DNA of 64,000 bases from Adiantum capillus-veneris (Eukaryota > Streptophyta > Polypodiopsida > Polypodiales > Pteridaceae): the NCBI GenBank assembly GCA_014529385.2, contig CM043949.1:147663850-147727849 (forward strand), read 5' to 3'. Made by a program: the position numbers and the translations under genes. Under the pieces are notes generated by a model. It had not been told where the DNA came from and did not search any database. It saw only the letters and a list, made by a program, of their open reading frames with translations. Positions 26,407-36,378 of the stretch are shown here, piece by piece. Position 1 is the first letter of the stretch; every line of letters starts with the position of its first letter.

Positions 26407-27149
26407 TCAGTCTCTTTTCATGTGACCCTTCTTGCCACAATGGTAGCATTCTATGTCACTCTTGCCTTTAGCACTGCGGGACTTGCTATGAGACTGATTC
26501 CTCTTTCCACCTTTGTACTTTTCTTTGGTCCTTCCCCTGACAACTAAGGATGTTCCTTTGCCTTTTTCCATTGTCTTTCTATTGTTTTCTTCAGTAAGCA
26601 GACTTCCTTCTACACCTGCTATGTTCAAACCATATGGAGGTGCATAATTACTCAAAGTTGTGCAAAAAGTGTCCCAACTTTCCGGAAATGTGATCAACAG
26701 GAACACAACTCTAATAGGTTCATCAAACTTGACACCTTGAGCTGACAATTGACTATAGATTGTGTTGAATTCATTCAGATGATTGGACATAGGTGTCCCT
26801 TCTTTCATCTTCAAGTCAACAAGCTTCTTAAGCCAATATACCTGTGAAGCTGCACTCTGCTTCTCATAAAGATCACTCAGCTTTAACCATCTTGATAAGC
26901 CGACATCTCATCTGCTACATTGAAGTAAACGCTTTCTGCCAAAGTCAGCATAATGGTAGAAAGTGCCAATTCATCCATTTCGCTCCATTCATCTTCGTCC
27001 ATATCTTCTGGTTTTATCCCCTTGAGCTTTACAGGTTTTATCTGCTTCTTTTGTACCAACACGTGCCAAGTCTGCTTCTTCCACAATGGGAAATTGGTTC
27101 CATCCAGCTTCTTGATATTGTAAAGAGCATTGCACTGTGATCCAGCCAT
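26407..27149 (-). pseudogene. gag: Copia gag
   Basis: Starts at the ATG of MAGSQCNALYNIKKLDGTNFP (27,149). The UBN2/gag-like N-terminus includes LWKKQTWHVLVQKK and ALSTIMLTLAESVYFNVADE. A frameshift after SAYQ (near 26,885) stops the first frame. The second half runs from KMKEGTPMSNHLNEFNTIYSQL to the zinc knuckle CYHCGKKGHMKRD at 26,407. There the last knuckle Cys codon has become TGA, so the C-x2-C-x4-H-x4-C motif is incomplete. Gag would package element RNA; this copy cannot make a full protein. Confidence 0.88.
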
Positions 27150-28229
27150 GGCTACGCTTCACAGTGGTTTACTTTCCTGGGAAAAATTTGGCAGAGTTTC
27201 CCCTGTAAACTGACCTCTGAACCAATATCAACCCGTCAAATGAACCAATAAAGCTTCAGATTCTGCATAAATTTCGGCAAAGTCTCCTTTGTAAAATGGC
27301 TCTGGTGTACTCAAAAAATAGACCAAAAAATAGCTCAAAAAACCACTGTCTCTCTAACACTGTAAGCTGTGGGTAAACCTGTTCTGCACCTGTATTGTCT
27401 CTCACTGTCCTGTCACTGTCCTATAAGCATAGACTATGACAATGCCTCAATGACAGTAAAGCAAAAATGCAATCCCAACTATCTAACTCACAGTCAATAC
27501 ATCCTAGCTGCCTATCTAAGGGTGCTCGAGGGATCGCTCCAAGACCTGTATCACCGAAAGGATCTCAACATTCGAGAATCCCCTAGCTCAATAAAACCTT
27601 ACTCGACCCTCAACAAAGGCTGCAATAAATCTGACAGTACATAGACTTCCCACAAAGTCATACATCCACAAATTTCCCACTATATGCTGTAACCGCTACG
27701 GCGGTTGTTTTCTGTGTGACTCACAGCCAGCAAACCCTCAACAGACATACATCATCTCTGACAATACATCCCATGTGGAAGTACCTGCAATGTCAGGATG
27801 AAATCTGGAATATCAAGCAGCAAACACAAGCTACTTGATGAACTAGTGAATGCCACCTACAGTTTGTGTGTAGATGCGCCCGTGTCGTATGTGACACGCC
27901 TCCAAGAATTTTGAGCCGTCCTTCGATGTGTAGACAACCACAAATCAACACTCTAGGAGTGTCGATATCCTCAGCACTTGTAGTTGTAGGCAAAAACCCC
28001 AAATTTGCAGAGTCGGATCTGCACTTGCGGAGACCACGTAGTCGAAAAATGGCCTGCGCAAAACTTTGTCGAAGCCGAACGGTGGCCGAGATGACCTCAT
28101 AATGAAATTCTGAGCACACCAAGCCCTTCGAGCTATCCCACAAGATTTGGGGCCGTGTCTTGGCCTGTCGAATTTCACTCCAATCTGAGATGGTGACTCT
28201 AGCCTCCTGCAGTGCTACCCCGAGCCTTG
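27150..28229 (-). other. Copia 5' untranslated leader
   Basis: About 1.08 kb between the primer site and the gag start with no conserved coding frame on the minus strand. It is the element's leader. Plus-strand frames here are antisense noise. Confidence 0.6.
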
Positions 28230-28247
28230 ATTTGAGCTCTGATACCA
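28230..28247 (-). promoter_or_regulatory. Copia primer-binding site, tRNA-iMet
   Basis: TGGTATCAGAGCTCAAAT on the minus strand, two bases after the 5' LTR, matching plant initiator Met tRNA. Confidence 0.9.
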
Positions 28248-28249
28248 GT

Positions 28250-28441
28250 TGAAGGAGTATGAGCGGAAGTGCGACGTGAGAGAGAGTACGAGAAGAAGAG
28301 CACGACGATATGGTGAAATCGCTCTACTGTAATGTGTAGAGCATAGTGAGTTCTTATTAGGTTTTAATAGAAGAATATGTGTACATACCTGGCGGCCCAC
28401 CCACTTACCTAAGCGACCACATTGGGCTTTATACCCCAACA
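28250..28441 (-). mobile_element. Copia 5' LTR
   Basis: 192 bp, TGTTGGGGTATAAAGCCC... to ...ACTCCTTCA on the minus strand. A TATAAA box sits only nine bases from the LTR start, so U3 is very short. It is paired with 22,888-23,079 and flanked by GTTGG at 28,442-28,446. Confidence 0.92.
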
Positions 28442-28446
28442 GTTGG

Positions 28447-28462
28447 CTAGGTAAGATTTAGC
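28447..28462 (-). mobile_element. 5' tip of the truncated LINE
   Basis: Sixteen bases between the Copia target duplication and the LINE target duplication. On the minus strand they encode AKSYLA, continuing in frame into NKQLEEIKK at 22,887. They show where the LINE was 5'-truncated on insertion. Confidence 0.75.
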
Positions 28463-28483
28463 TTCAAAGCTTGACTCTATCTT
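28463..28483. repeat. LINE target-site duplication, right copy
   Basis: Exact 21-bp match to 14,060-14,080. It lies at the 5' end of the truncated LINE, so 14,060-28,483 is one LINE insertion enlarged by later events. Confidence 0.85.
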
Positions 28484-29240
28484 ATTGTAGACATAATAAG
28501 AACCACATACATAAATGTCTTACCATGGGATGGAGTCAACACGACTAGTGCAGAGAGACTAAAAAAGGTTGTGAATATTTTAGAATACACACTTACACCC
28601 TATGCACTCAATGTAGCATTGAACTTCATGTTAAACATTAGAAAAAAATCATCACATCCAGAAGAAAATAATGATGGTTTACCAATAAAATGAGCTCCAA
28701 GCATCTCCAAACTTATAAGTCGAGTAGGTAGAGTCTAAACATCTCCAAAATCATAGGTCACATAGACAGAGTCTAAACACAAGTTCCTAGGGTCTCAAAT
28801 CCATGGATGGTTTTTCATGAAAGTAGCCTTGATTTTGGCTTTGTACGTGTTTTCAGTCTTCTTTTGAAGCAAGATTGAGCCCATTTCTACCCATTTGTTT
28901 GTCGTTTCCCCCTCCTCTTTCTCTTACTCTTCTTGTGTTTCATGGTGTCGGAAGTATGGATGTGTGTGCCTCCTCAAACAAGTAGTGTTTTGTGCAATAA
29001 GAGTGAGTTAGAGTGGTTGTGTGTGTTTCAAGGGTTGAGATGAACCGTGGTGTGGGTGTGTGATGTGGGAGATCTTGCCCGGTGTGTGAGCATTGGGTGG
29101 AATGAAAAACATGGTTTGTTAGTATAATTTGTCTCTTCTCAAGGTGTCTTTGAGAGGAGAGGGGTGATGTACATAACGTGAGGTATATAGAGTCCATTGT
29201 GCTATTTTGGGTGTGTTTTTCATTCCTCTCTCCATCCTTC
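28484..29240 (+). mobile_element. Probable LTR (5') of a non-autonomous element
   Basis: The last ~150 bp (GGGTGTGTTTTTCATTCCTC then TCTCCATCCTTC) closely parallel the end of the LTR at 35,829-36,276, and both are followed by a similar TG-GCCCC site. A TATA-like GGTATATAGAG lies at 29,182-29,192. The left edge is not defined; the LINE may have inserted within or beside it. Confidence 0.45.
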
Positions 29241-29258
29241 TGCGCCCCTACGGAGGAG
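29241..29258 (+). promoter_or_regulatory. Possible primer-binding site
   Basis: TGCGCCCCTACGGAGGAG follows the LTR-like end, in the same place as TGGTGCCCCCAATGAGGAG at 36,278. The cognate tRNA is not identified. Confidence 0.35.
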
Positions 29259-29441
29259 CATATTGATCGCTTCTCGATTGACAAGAAGGCACATATTTTT
29301 GGACTGGAAAGTATGGAAACACAAAGCTATGGACCAATTCTGACAGCCAAGGAGAATTTGGACGAGTAGATTGTGGATTTTTAACTATATATGCAATCCC
29401 TGCATATGCCTAGCTAGGATAGAAAGATGTAAAAATTTCTC

Positions 29442-31440
29442 GTGGTGATGGGTGGTAAAGCTAAGGTGTGTTACAAAGCTTTGCAAGGTGAGCTAAGGCA
29501 TAGATGGCCGGCTCAACGAGTGCTATTTTTGAATCCTATTGTGGCTTCCACATTTACACATGCATCAAAGAAAGAGAGGATGACTGAAGTAAACCATGCT
29601 CACTATTTTTACACAACTCTCATCCATGTGAAAAAATCAGAGAACATCACTCTCTTGGGATCTCTAGAAGTATTAACACGGATAGCCTATCAGGCTATCA
29701 ACCAGGTAGATCAACTACCACCTGCCTTGGAGTATAACTTATGGCTACTAAACAAGAATGACAATGAGAAACAAGTACAAACCATAGCCCCCCGAGTGGC
29801 CACAAGATTGAGGAAAAGATTAGTTAATGTCCCAAGCCAAGAAACAAAATTTACAGAAAGTGACAGAGAGGAATAAGAAAAGGAGGATGAGGATACTCCT
29901 CTCAAAAGGAAAAAGAGAGAAAAATGAAAAGCTAAAGTAGAGGATGATGATCCCAAAAAGAAGCAAGAGTAGAAAGAGAGACAATAGATTTTGAGCTTCA
30001 CCGAAGAATTAAAGGGGACTTTAAGGAGAAATGGAAACCATCTCCCAAGTGGTTCAAAGTTCAAACCAGAAACCCTGTGTACATTATGAAAGACGATCCT
30101 ATGGCGGGCTCGGAAAATCTCTATAAAAAAGAAGAATGTCAATGAGAGTAGACCAAGGTGCAAGAAAAAGAGAATACACTACCTAGAGAAGACTCACCAA
30201 TAGAACAAACAAACATTGATGAAGGGCTTCCACACTTTACTCCTCCAAGAGAGCAACCACAACCAGAGGAAGGTACTCTGAATATTGGAAAAATAAAAAA
30301 ACACATTGAACCGCCCAAGGAGTCTAAAAAGGAGTAGGTGGATAAGCTAGACAAAGTTCTCCCAGCATAGACTCTGAACACACAAACAAATCAATCGGAT
30401 GAAACGTTCAGAACTGAGGCCCTTGACATATTAGCAGTCAACCCAAAGCAAGCCACTCAAGAAACATGGAAAATATGGAGGACATAGATTAATATGCGCA
30501 TGATTTGGTGGACAAAATGAGAGACAAGATCTATGCTTGCCACCAATAGCTCAAAAATTTGTATGAGGGACTGCCTCACACAAATGAGAGGATCAACATG
30601 AAAACACTTGCAATGAGGCAAACAAATAATCCATGGAATTCAAAAAAAGGAACTGGCCAGATTACTTACAAAGTCACTAGTGGACTTGGAAGCTCTCCAA
30701 ACAAAGAATTATCATCTCAAGGACAACCCTGTAGTGGCCACACTACAAGGAATAGATGGGGTGTATAAAGCAATAGAACAAAAAAATGGAGACCTCTAAA
30801 TGGACCTTAAGCTAGAGAAAATGCAAAGAAGGGAACTCTTCCTTAGTTTTATGCAGCACGAGAAGGGATACCAAAAAGATATTGAGCAACTAATTGAGCA
30901 AAGCACAAGAGGCTGCCAAGGTGCATGTAATAGGAGAAGAACAAGTTGAGTCTGCAATGGGAGATAAAAATGCCCTACAATTCATGGACTTTGAAGTAGA
31001 TACTACTCAAGAGGGAAATCTCCAAGAAATAGAGATTCCTCATGAAGAAGCTAGATCTTTAGCTCAACAACAAATCTTAACTTTCTAGGAGGAAGCGGCA
31101 TTAAGGAAGCAAGTGGAATAACAAACAAAGACCATCTAGAAAGAATCAATGGAGTGGGAAGAGCGGATCATGCAACCGATCACTGTCAATCTTCTCACAC
31201 CAGCCAACATGAATGAAGCATGGGATCATCAGGCTCTCCCCTTTCCACTCATAAAGACGAAAGTGATCCAAATAAAGGACAGATTGCTCAAGGACTTCAA
31301 GGACAACCTAGTAATCCCACATCTCAAATGGCAGGAGATCTTGCTAATAAACGGGCTTCTACATTACTCTTTGCATCTACGTACAAATCTGAGAGCTCGT
31401 CTGCTGGTTCAAGCATCTCCTCACCACACTGACCTCTAGT
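29442..31440 (+). pseudogene. Decayed ORF of an unrecognised retroelement
   Basis: A 144-codon frame (29,442-29,876, with LRHRWPAQRVLFLNPIVAS and YQAINQVDQLPPALEYNLWLLNK) is followed by a Glu/Lys/Arg-rich stretch with many stops. Further open pieces lie at 30,894-31,088 (KAQEAAKVHVIGEEQVE) and 31,149-31,439. The wording is protein-like and charge-rich, as in the gag or ORF1 of non-autonomous LTR elements, and it lies 200 bp after an LTR/primer-site pair. No zinc knuckle, protease or RT is visible. The function is unknown, and the assignment rests on context only. Confidence 0.4.
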
Positions 31441-31912
31441 TCAATTACATAATCCTTTGTCCGTGCAATTTGGTCATAAAGCGCTTTGACCTTAGCCTCC
31501 AATCCTTCACACACATGTTTGCTCCATGGAGAAACTTGGACAACAAAGAGCCAGTGTGGTTATAATTTAGTTTTTCATCCTTTTCATCCCATAGTGGATC
31601 TATTATGAACACAAATTCTTCACAACGTTGTGGAAGTACAAATGTATCCCGACCATTGTCCACATCCGCCTAGAGTTCACTTGAATAGTCCACTCTTATC
31701 TTTGTGCACAGCTGCATTAGGCCCACTACATTAGGAAACATATGAACCCCAAAAGGGCCCTTTAGCTTAGGGGTGATTAAGCATGGACCAATAGGAAGAG
31801 GGTGGTGGCCACAACTATACCCTCTCAAAAGGTAGGGTAGTAGGGGGCATGGGGGCCTATTTTTCCCCCTCGTTATAGCTTTGTCCCCTAGAAAGAGAGA
31901 GAAGGGGGAAAA
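31441..31912. other. Unassigned DNA
   Basis: No conserved frame on either strand and no recognised repeat boundary. The sequence becomes purine-rich towards the G-run. Confidence 0.4.

Positions 31913-31945
<33 letters not shown>
31913..31945. repeat. Homopolymer run of 33 G
   Basis: An uninterrupted G33 tract preceded by A/G-rich sequence. Length is likely to be variable or assembly-sensitive. Confidence 0.9.
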
Positions 31946-32093
31946 CTTTCTCTCCATTTTCATGGGAGCCTCAAAAGCTCCTCTAACCAAACGCATGGTC
32001 AAAAGTCTATTTTCTTTCACTAAAATGTGCATTTCTCAGCCATTACCCTTCATTTCTCAGCCATTACCCTCCATTCTACCTTCTCCTCCTCCT

Positions 32094-32111
32094 CTCTCTC
32101 TCTACACGTAC

Positions 32112-32160
<49 letters not shown>
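32094..32160. repeat. (CT)n microsatellite
   Basis: CT tract with one interruption (ACACGTACACAGGT near 32,105-32,118). A second CT tract lies at 32,223-32,275, about 60 bp further on. Confidence 0.9.
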
Positions 32161-32162
<2 letters not shown>

Positions 32163-32220
32163 CCTCCAAGCTTTCCATAGCTGCAGCACATATGGAAGCT
32201 TTACATATTTTCTCACAATC

Positions 32221-32222
<2 letters not shown>

Positions 32223-32266
<44 letters not shown>

Positions 32267-32275
32267 TTCTCTCTC
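32223..32275. repeat. (CT)n microsatellite
   Basis: Second CT tract, with short A and T interruptions, between pieces of GCAGCACATATGGAAGC-like sequence. Confidence 0.9.
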
Positions 32276-32332
32276 TATGTGCTTTCCCATTTTCATCTAC
32301 ACCTCCACTGTCCTCTCTCCCCAAGATCTCCA

Positions 32333-32760
32333 TGGTTGCAGCACTTGTGGAGACTTTACCAAGCACCTATTTTACCTTTTCTTCTATCACTTCATAGCCC
32401 ATCATCTACAAGCTATCCATGGCTACGGTTGCAGCACATATATGGAAGATTTCAATAGTTGCAACACATATGGAAGCTTTCCATAGCTGCTCACAATCTA
32501 AACATACACACACTCTCTCTCTACGTGCTTTCCCATTTTCATCTACACCTTCATTTGTCCTCTCTCCCCAAGATTTCCATGGTTGTAGCACTTGTGGAGA
32601 CTTTACCAAGAACATCTTCTACCCTTTCTTCTACCACTTTGGTTGCAGCACTTGTGGAGACTTTACCAAGAACCTCTTCTACCCTTTCTTCTACCAATTT
32701 GGTTGTAGCACTTGTGGAGACTTTACCAAGAACCTCTTCTACCATTTCTTCTACCACTTC
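32333..32760. repeat. 60-bp minisatellite with dispersed relatives
   Basis: Three adjacent 60-bp units (about 32,578-32,639, 32,640-32,699 and 32,700-32,759) read TTGTAGCACTTGTGGAGACT then TTACCAAGAAC...TCTTCTACCACTT. A diverged unit stands alone at 32,333-32,394. Since 60 is divisible by three, the plus strand stays open and encodes CSTCGDFTKNLFYPFFY repeats. Without other support I do not call that a gene. Shorter pieces (GCAGCACATATGGAAGCTT) recur at 32,182, 32,425 and 32,462. Confidence 0.8.
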
Positions 32761-33990
32761 ATAGCTCATCATCTACAAGATATACATAGCTATGGCAGCA
32801 GCATTGGGGTAAACTTCTCTAACCCTCTTTTACCCTTTCAAGTAAACCTGCTTAGCTCATCATGTCAAGCTTCCCATGGCTCGAGCACCTACAAAAACTC
32901 TATCAACCACCTCTTGTCTCCTTGCCATGGTTGTAGTATTGCACTCGAAGGTTCTCCATTGAAGGTTTAATCCTTTGTATCTCCCTCTCTCCAAAAACAT
33001 TTACTTCTTCCTCCATCTCTAGCTCATTCAAAACCACCATCAAACCCTCTTATTGTAGCCCCTTCCTCTTTGTAGCAATTTCAAACTCTACTACTCATAG
33101 AAAGCCAAAAGATGAGGTAGAAAGGGTTGTCTTGTACAACACCAAATATCCTAATGGGGAGTGGGTGCCTCTAGTGTTCCACAAAGGCGCATGGGTCTTC
33201 ATGCAACCTACAGCCACCACCGGGACTCAACGTGTTTGAGATTGTGACAACTTAGATCAACATTGGAAAGGGAGGCTGCTTGGATTCAAAGACCATACAA
33301 TCGATGGGATGTTGGTTGCTATTCAACATGGGTATTTAATTCCTAATGTTCTTTTGGGGCACACTAATCAAAGACTTTTTCCACCTTACTATAAGTTGTT
33401 TTCCTTTGTTGCTATAATAGACATATGCATTGAGTTGACCTATGTGTTCAAGTATGCTAGTATGTTTATTTTGGGCCATTTGATGTCTATGTAGATATAT
33501 TTCCATCAAGCTTTGAGCAACAACAATTATGAAGTCTCTCTGGAACCTTTCAAAATTTTCATGCTGACATTGGTGCCATGATGCTTCCCAATGTGCAACC
33601 ATCGATGCTACTGCAAAGCAGAATATTTTTCTACACACACACACACACACAATAGTGCCCACCTCTGAGAATTATTATGGTAAGATCATCGGAATTGACA
33701 TGCGACCACTTCTTAGCATGGAGTGACTACAGCCTGATGTTTGTCATCTATCTTATCCATAAAGGAGAAGATGGTTTTTGACATTCTTTCCTTGTTGAAG
33801 TTTGAGAAGTATTTTAGGTTTGTAGGTCTAAGTCAACCTTATCTCATGCAAATTTTTTGTGCATTTATTTAAGGCCCTGCCATTCAATGTCACACCCAAT
33901 ATATTTATATGCTAGAATATGTCTTTTGAAGCATAACAACCCTTGTTAGGAGAGAATTAGGTATTTTTAGAGGGTATGCATCAGGGGGAT
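32761..33990 (+). other. Decayed, possibly element-derived coding DNA
   Basis: From about 33,110 the plus strand reads VERVVLYNTKYPNGEWVPLV and HKGAWVFMQPTATTG, then WKGRLLGFKDHTIDGMLVAI (to 33,494) across a few stops. The composition is protein-like, but I do not recognise the family. It lies among non-autonomous LTR remains. Beyond 33,500 no sustained frame is seen, apart from a short (AC)n tract at 33,632-33,649. Confidence 0.3.
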
Positions 33991-34002
33991 AGATATTGAT
34001 GC

Positions 34003-34340
34003 AAGATAGGGGCTCCAGGTATTGGGATACAATACTTAAAAGTTTGCACAACTTTGTATATACGCTTCCACCTACAGTTGTGGATGTGTAAGACAGGGAA
34101 ATGGATACCTTACAAAGCCTTGAAGGGAATCTTGTGACATTCGACATTCATATTACAATACCAAATGATGTCTTTGAAACTGTGAAAGTTAGTGATCGCA
34201 CAAGCTAGGGGCTTTGGATACGTCACTTAAAAGTTTGCACAACTTTGTATGTACACTTCCACTATGAGCGGTGGATGTGTAAGACTGGGAAATGGATACC
34301 CCTCTACAAAGCCTTGAAGGTAACCTTGTGATCATAGTCA
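34003..34340. repeat. Tandem duplication with ~200-bp offset
   Basis: A ~140-bp block (ACTTAAAAGTTTGCACAACT and onward through GTGGATGTGTAAGAC-GGGAA and ACAAAGCCTTGAAGG) occurs at about 34,003-34,140 and again at 34,203-34,340 with around 10 percent difference by eye. Confidence 0.8.
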
Positions 34341-34392
34341 TTGACACAGTTGCCTTGGTCACTTCAAATATTGCAATTATAGAGCAGGAAAA

Positions 34393-35140
34393 TGTTGGTG
34401 AGGGGGAATAAGAAACACACCCAACACATAATACAAAGCCTCTCTACAGCTCAGGGTATCCACAACACCCCTAACCTCTCAAACAACACCTTAAAATTGT
34501 CTAAATTTCACTAATAGATCCACCTTAGCACACATAACAACTATCACATACCTTGCAAAAACACCTTGTAGCACAAATGCACCCACACTGCTCGACTCAC
34601 AAAACACCCCAATTCTGCCCTCTTGGTAACACCCTTCAAGCTGCAGACATACCCTCTGCAAGGATTGGCAAATACAAAAAGAGCAAGAGAAAGGGAGGGG
34701 GATGGGGAGAAGCAACACGCGAAATAGGGGCAAGTGCTTAGTAGTATTGCATAGGGAGATAGTACATTTCAAGTATACAAATCCAATGGAAAGCTTACAG
34801 TACACAGGCTTGCAAACCTCCAATCCCTCTTCCTGGCCAAAAAGCCCTCAAAAATTCACCTCTATTTCCTTTTATAAGGCTTGGCTACGGCTAAAAAAGA
34901 AAAAACAAGGATCTAGCAAGCTCGTACAATCAACTGAATCTTCCTTTATAATTTTGTTGCTTTGGCACCACTTGGCACATTTGATTTTTTTGGCAACTCC
35001 ATGGTGCACACTTCTTGGCTCTTTCTCCGCTCAGTTCGACCACCCGACTTAACTTGCACTATCCGGCTTCTTCCTCTTGCTTTACCAAGGAACAACCCCT
35101 TTTGTAGTATCCCTAGACGCCTTTGAATTCTCTCTCTAAA
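34393..35140 (-). mobile_element. LTR in minus orientation (head-to-head pair, left)
   Basis: The minus-strand sequence from about 34,870 down to 34,393 matches the plus-strand LTR at 35,786-36,276 over roughly 480 bp. Shared phrases include GGGATTGGAGGTTTGCAAGC, TACAGTAAGC-like and GGGTGTGTTTCTTATTCCCC. It has a TATA box CCTTATAAAAGG (34,869-34,880 reversed) that the other copy has lost. The part beyond 34,880 (U3) is not shared. No primer site follows its end, so it is a 3' or solo LTR. Confidence 0.6.
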
Positions 35141-35146
35141 TCTCTT

Positions 35147-35147
35147 G

Positions 35148-35223
<76 letters not shown>

Positions 35224-35268
35224 CATATATGTACACACATATGTGTGTGTGTGTGTGTATGTGTGTGT
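35147..35268. repeat. (AT)n-(AC)n-(GT)n compound microsatellite
   Basis: AT repeats (35,147-35,185), AC repeats (35,187-35,217), then ATATGTACACACATAT and GT repeats to 35,268. The AC and GT arms are complementary and can form a hairpin. Confidence 0.9.
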
Positions 35269-35269
35269 A

Positions 35270-36276
35270 ACTCGCGGGACCCCTCCCCTTGGGAGCAATA
35301 GCGACATCGCTATTGGGGGGGGTGCTACCCTTTAAGCTTTAAAAGAATGGGCCCTTAACGGGTGCGGGCACAGACCATTAACTGGCCACCACATCATCAC
35401 ATGACACAAGCCGTTGCCAACAGTCCACTTAGCGTGCCCCACCCCACACGCCACCGGCGGGACAACACATGCAGCACCCACGAGCAAACGGCCATAGCCA
35501 ACGTTCATGGGGAGCTCTCTAACCCCTTTCACATACCCTCAATGGCTCACGTCAAGGCCTATATACCTTACATGTGCACCTCCGCCCCCCCCATGTGGGA
35601 TAATGCCCGCCTCCACGTGGCACCCTTGGGTGAGTTGCTCCCAAAAGCTTGAAAGTTCAAATTTTTTCCCCAAAAAAATTGCCAGCCTTTTTTGTTTCCA
35701 CCTGCTTGCCAATTGTTGGCGATCCGGTCACCGAGCCAAAAACCCGGTCGCAAACTCACTAGTCTGACCACCCAACCCTTACGACATAGAGGTGATTTTT
35801 TGAGGTGATTTTTGGCTAGAAAGAGGGATTGGAGTTTTGCAAGCCTGTGTACTGTAAGCTTTCCATTGCAGTTGTATACTTGAATGTAATATCTCCCTAT
35901 GTAATACTACTAAGTATTTTCCCCTATATCGCGTGTTGCTTCTTCTCCCCATCCCCCTCCTTTTCTCTTGCTCTTTGTGTATTTTCCATTGCTTACAGAG
36001 GGTATGCTTGCAGCTTGAAGGGTGTTACCAAGAGGGCAGAATCCGGGTGGTTTGTGAGTCGAGAAGGGTGAGTTGAGCAGTGTGGGTGCATTTGTGCTGC
36101 AAGGTGTTTTTGCAAGGTATGAGATGGTTGTTTTGTGTTCTAAGGTGGATCTGTTAGTGCAAATTAGACAATTTAAAGGTGTTATTTGAGAGATTAGGGG
36201 TGTTTTGGATACCCTAAGCTGTAGGGAGGCTTTGTGTTATGTGTCGGGTGTGTTCCATATTCTCCCTCTCCATCTT
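35270..36276 (+). mobile_element. LTR in plus orientation (head-to-head pair, right)
   Basis: The right part (35,786-36,276) mirrors the LTR at 34,393. It ends TTCCATATTCTCCCTCTCCA and is followed by TGGTGCCCCCAATGAGGAG, a likely primer site at 36,278. The left part (35,270-35,785) is GC-rich, with a CCACGTGG G-box at about 35,614-35,621, and is taken as U3; its start is not defined. Downstream lies a gag-like frame, consistent with a 5' LTR. Confidence 0.5.
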
Positions 36277-36277
36277 C

Positions 36278-36296
36278 TGGTGCCCCCAATGAGGAG
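36278..36296 (+). promoter_or_regulatory. Possible primer-binding site
   Basis: TGGTGCCCCCAATGAGGAG sits five bases after the CTCTCCA LTR end. Similar TGGTGCCC sites occur at 55,672, 60,091 and 60,195. The tRNA is not identified. Confidence 0.4.
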
Positions 36297-36378
36297 TTGT
36301 TTGATGCTCCCATTTGATGTTGAAAGTGGTGTTTTTTAGCTGGCAAAGTGGTCGGCCGATGTTTGAAGTGTTTGATGA

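Larger units (their letters stand above)
22888..28441 (-). mobile_element. Complete Ty1/Copia retrotransposon inserted in the LINE
   Basis: A 5,554-bp element with two 192-bp LTRs (TGTTGGGG...TTCA on the minus strand), a GTTGG target duplication on both sides, a tRNA-iMet primer site and a polypurine tract. The LTRs differ at about 13 of 192 positions by eye, so the insertion is not recent. Coding order on the minus strand is gag, protease, integrase, RT, RNase H, the Copia order. Several stops and frameshifts make it inactive. Removing it and one GTTGG joins the LINE frame through LANKQLEEIKK. Confidence 0.95.

Noticed and set aside
28940-29284. Minus-strand 114-codon frame
   Set aside because: Antisense to an LTR-like region with T/G-rich composition; no domain.
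31670-32032. Minus-strand frame with a poly-Pro stretch
   Set aside because: The Pro run is the complement of the G33 homopolymer; no other support.
35123-35335. Open frames rich in Ile/Tyr, His/Thr and Cys/Val
   Set aside because: Composition artefacts of the AT/AC/GT compound microsatellite.
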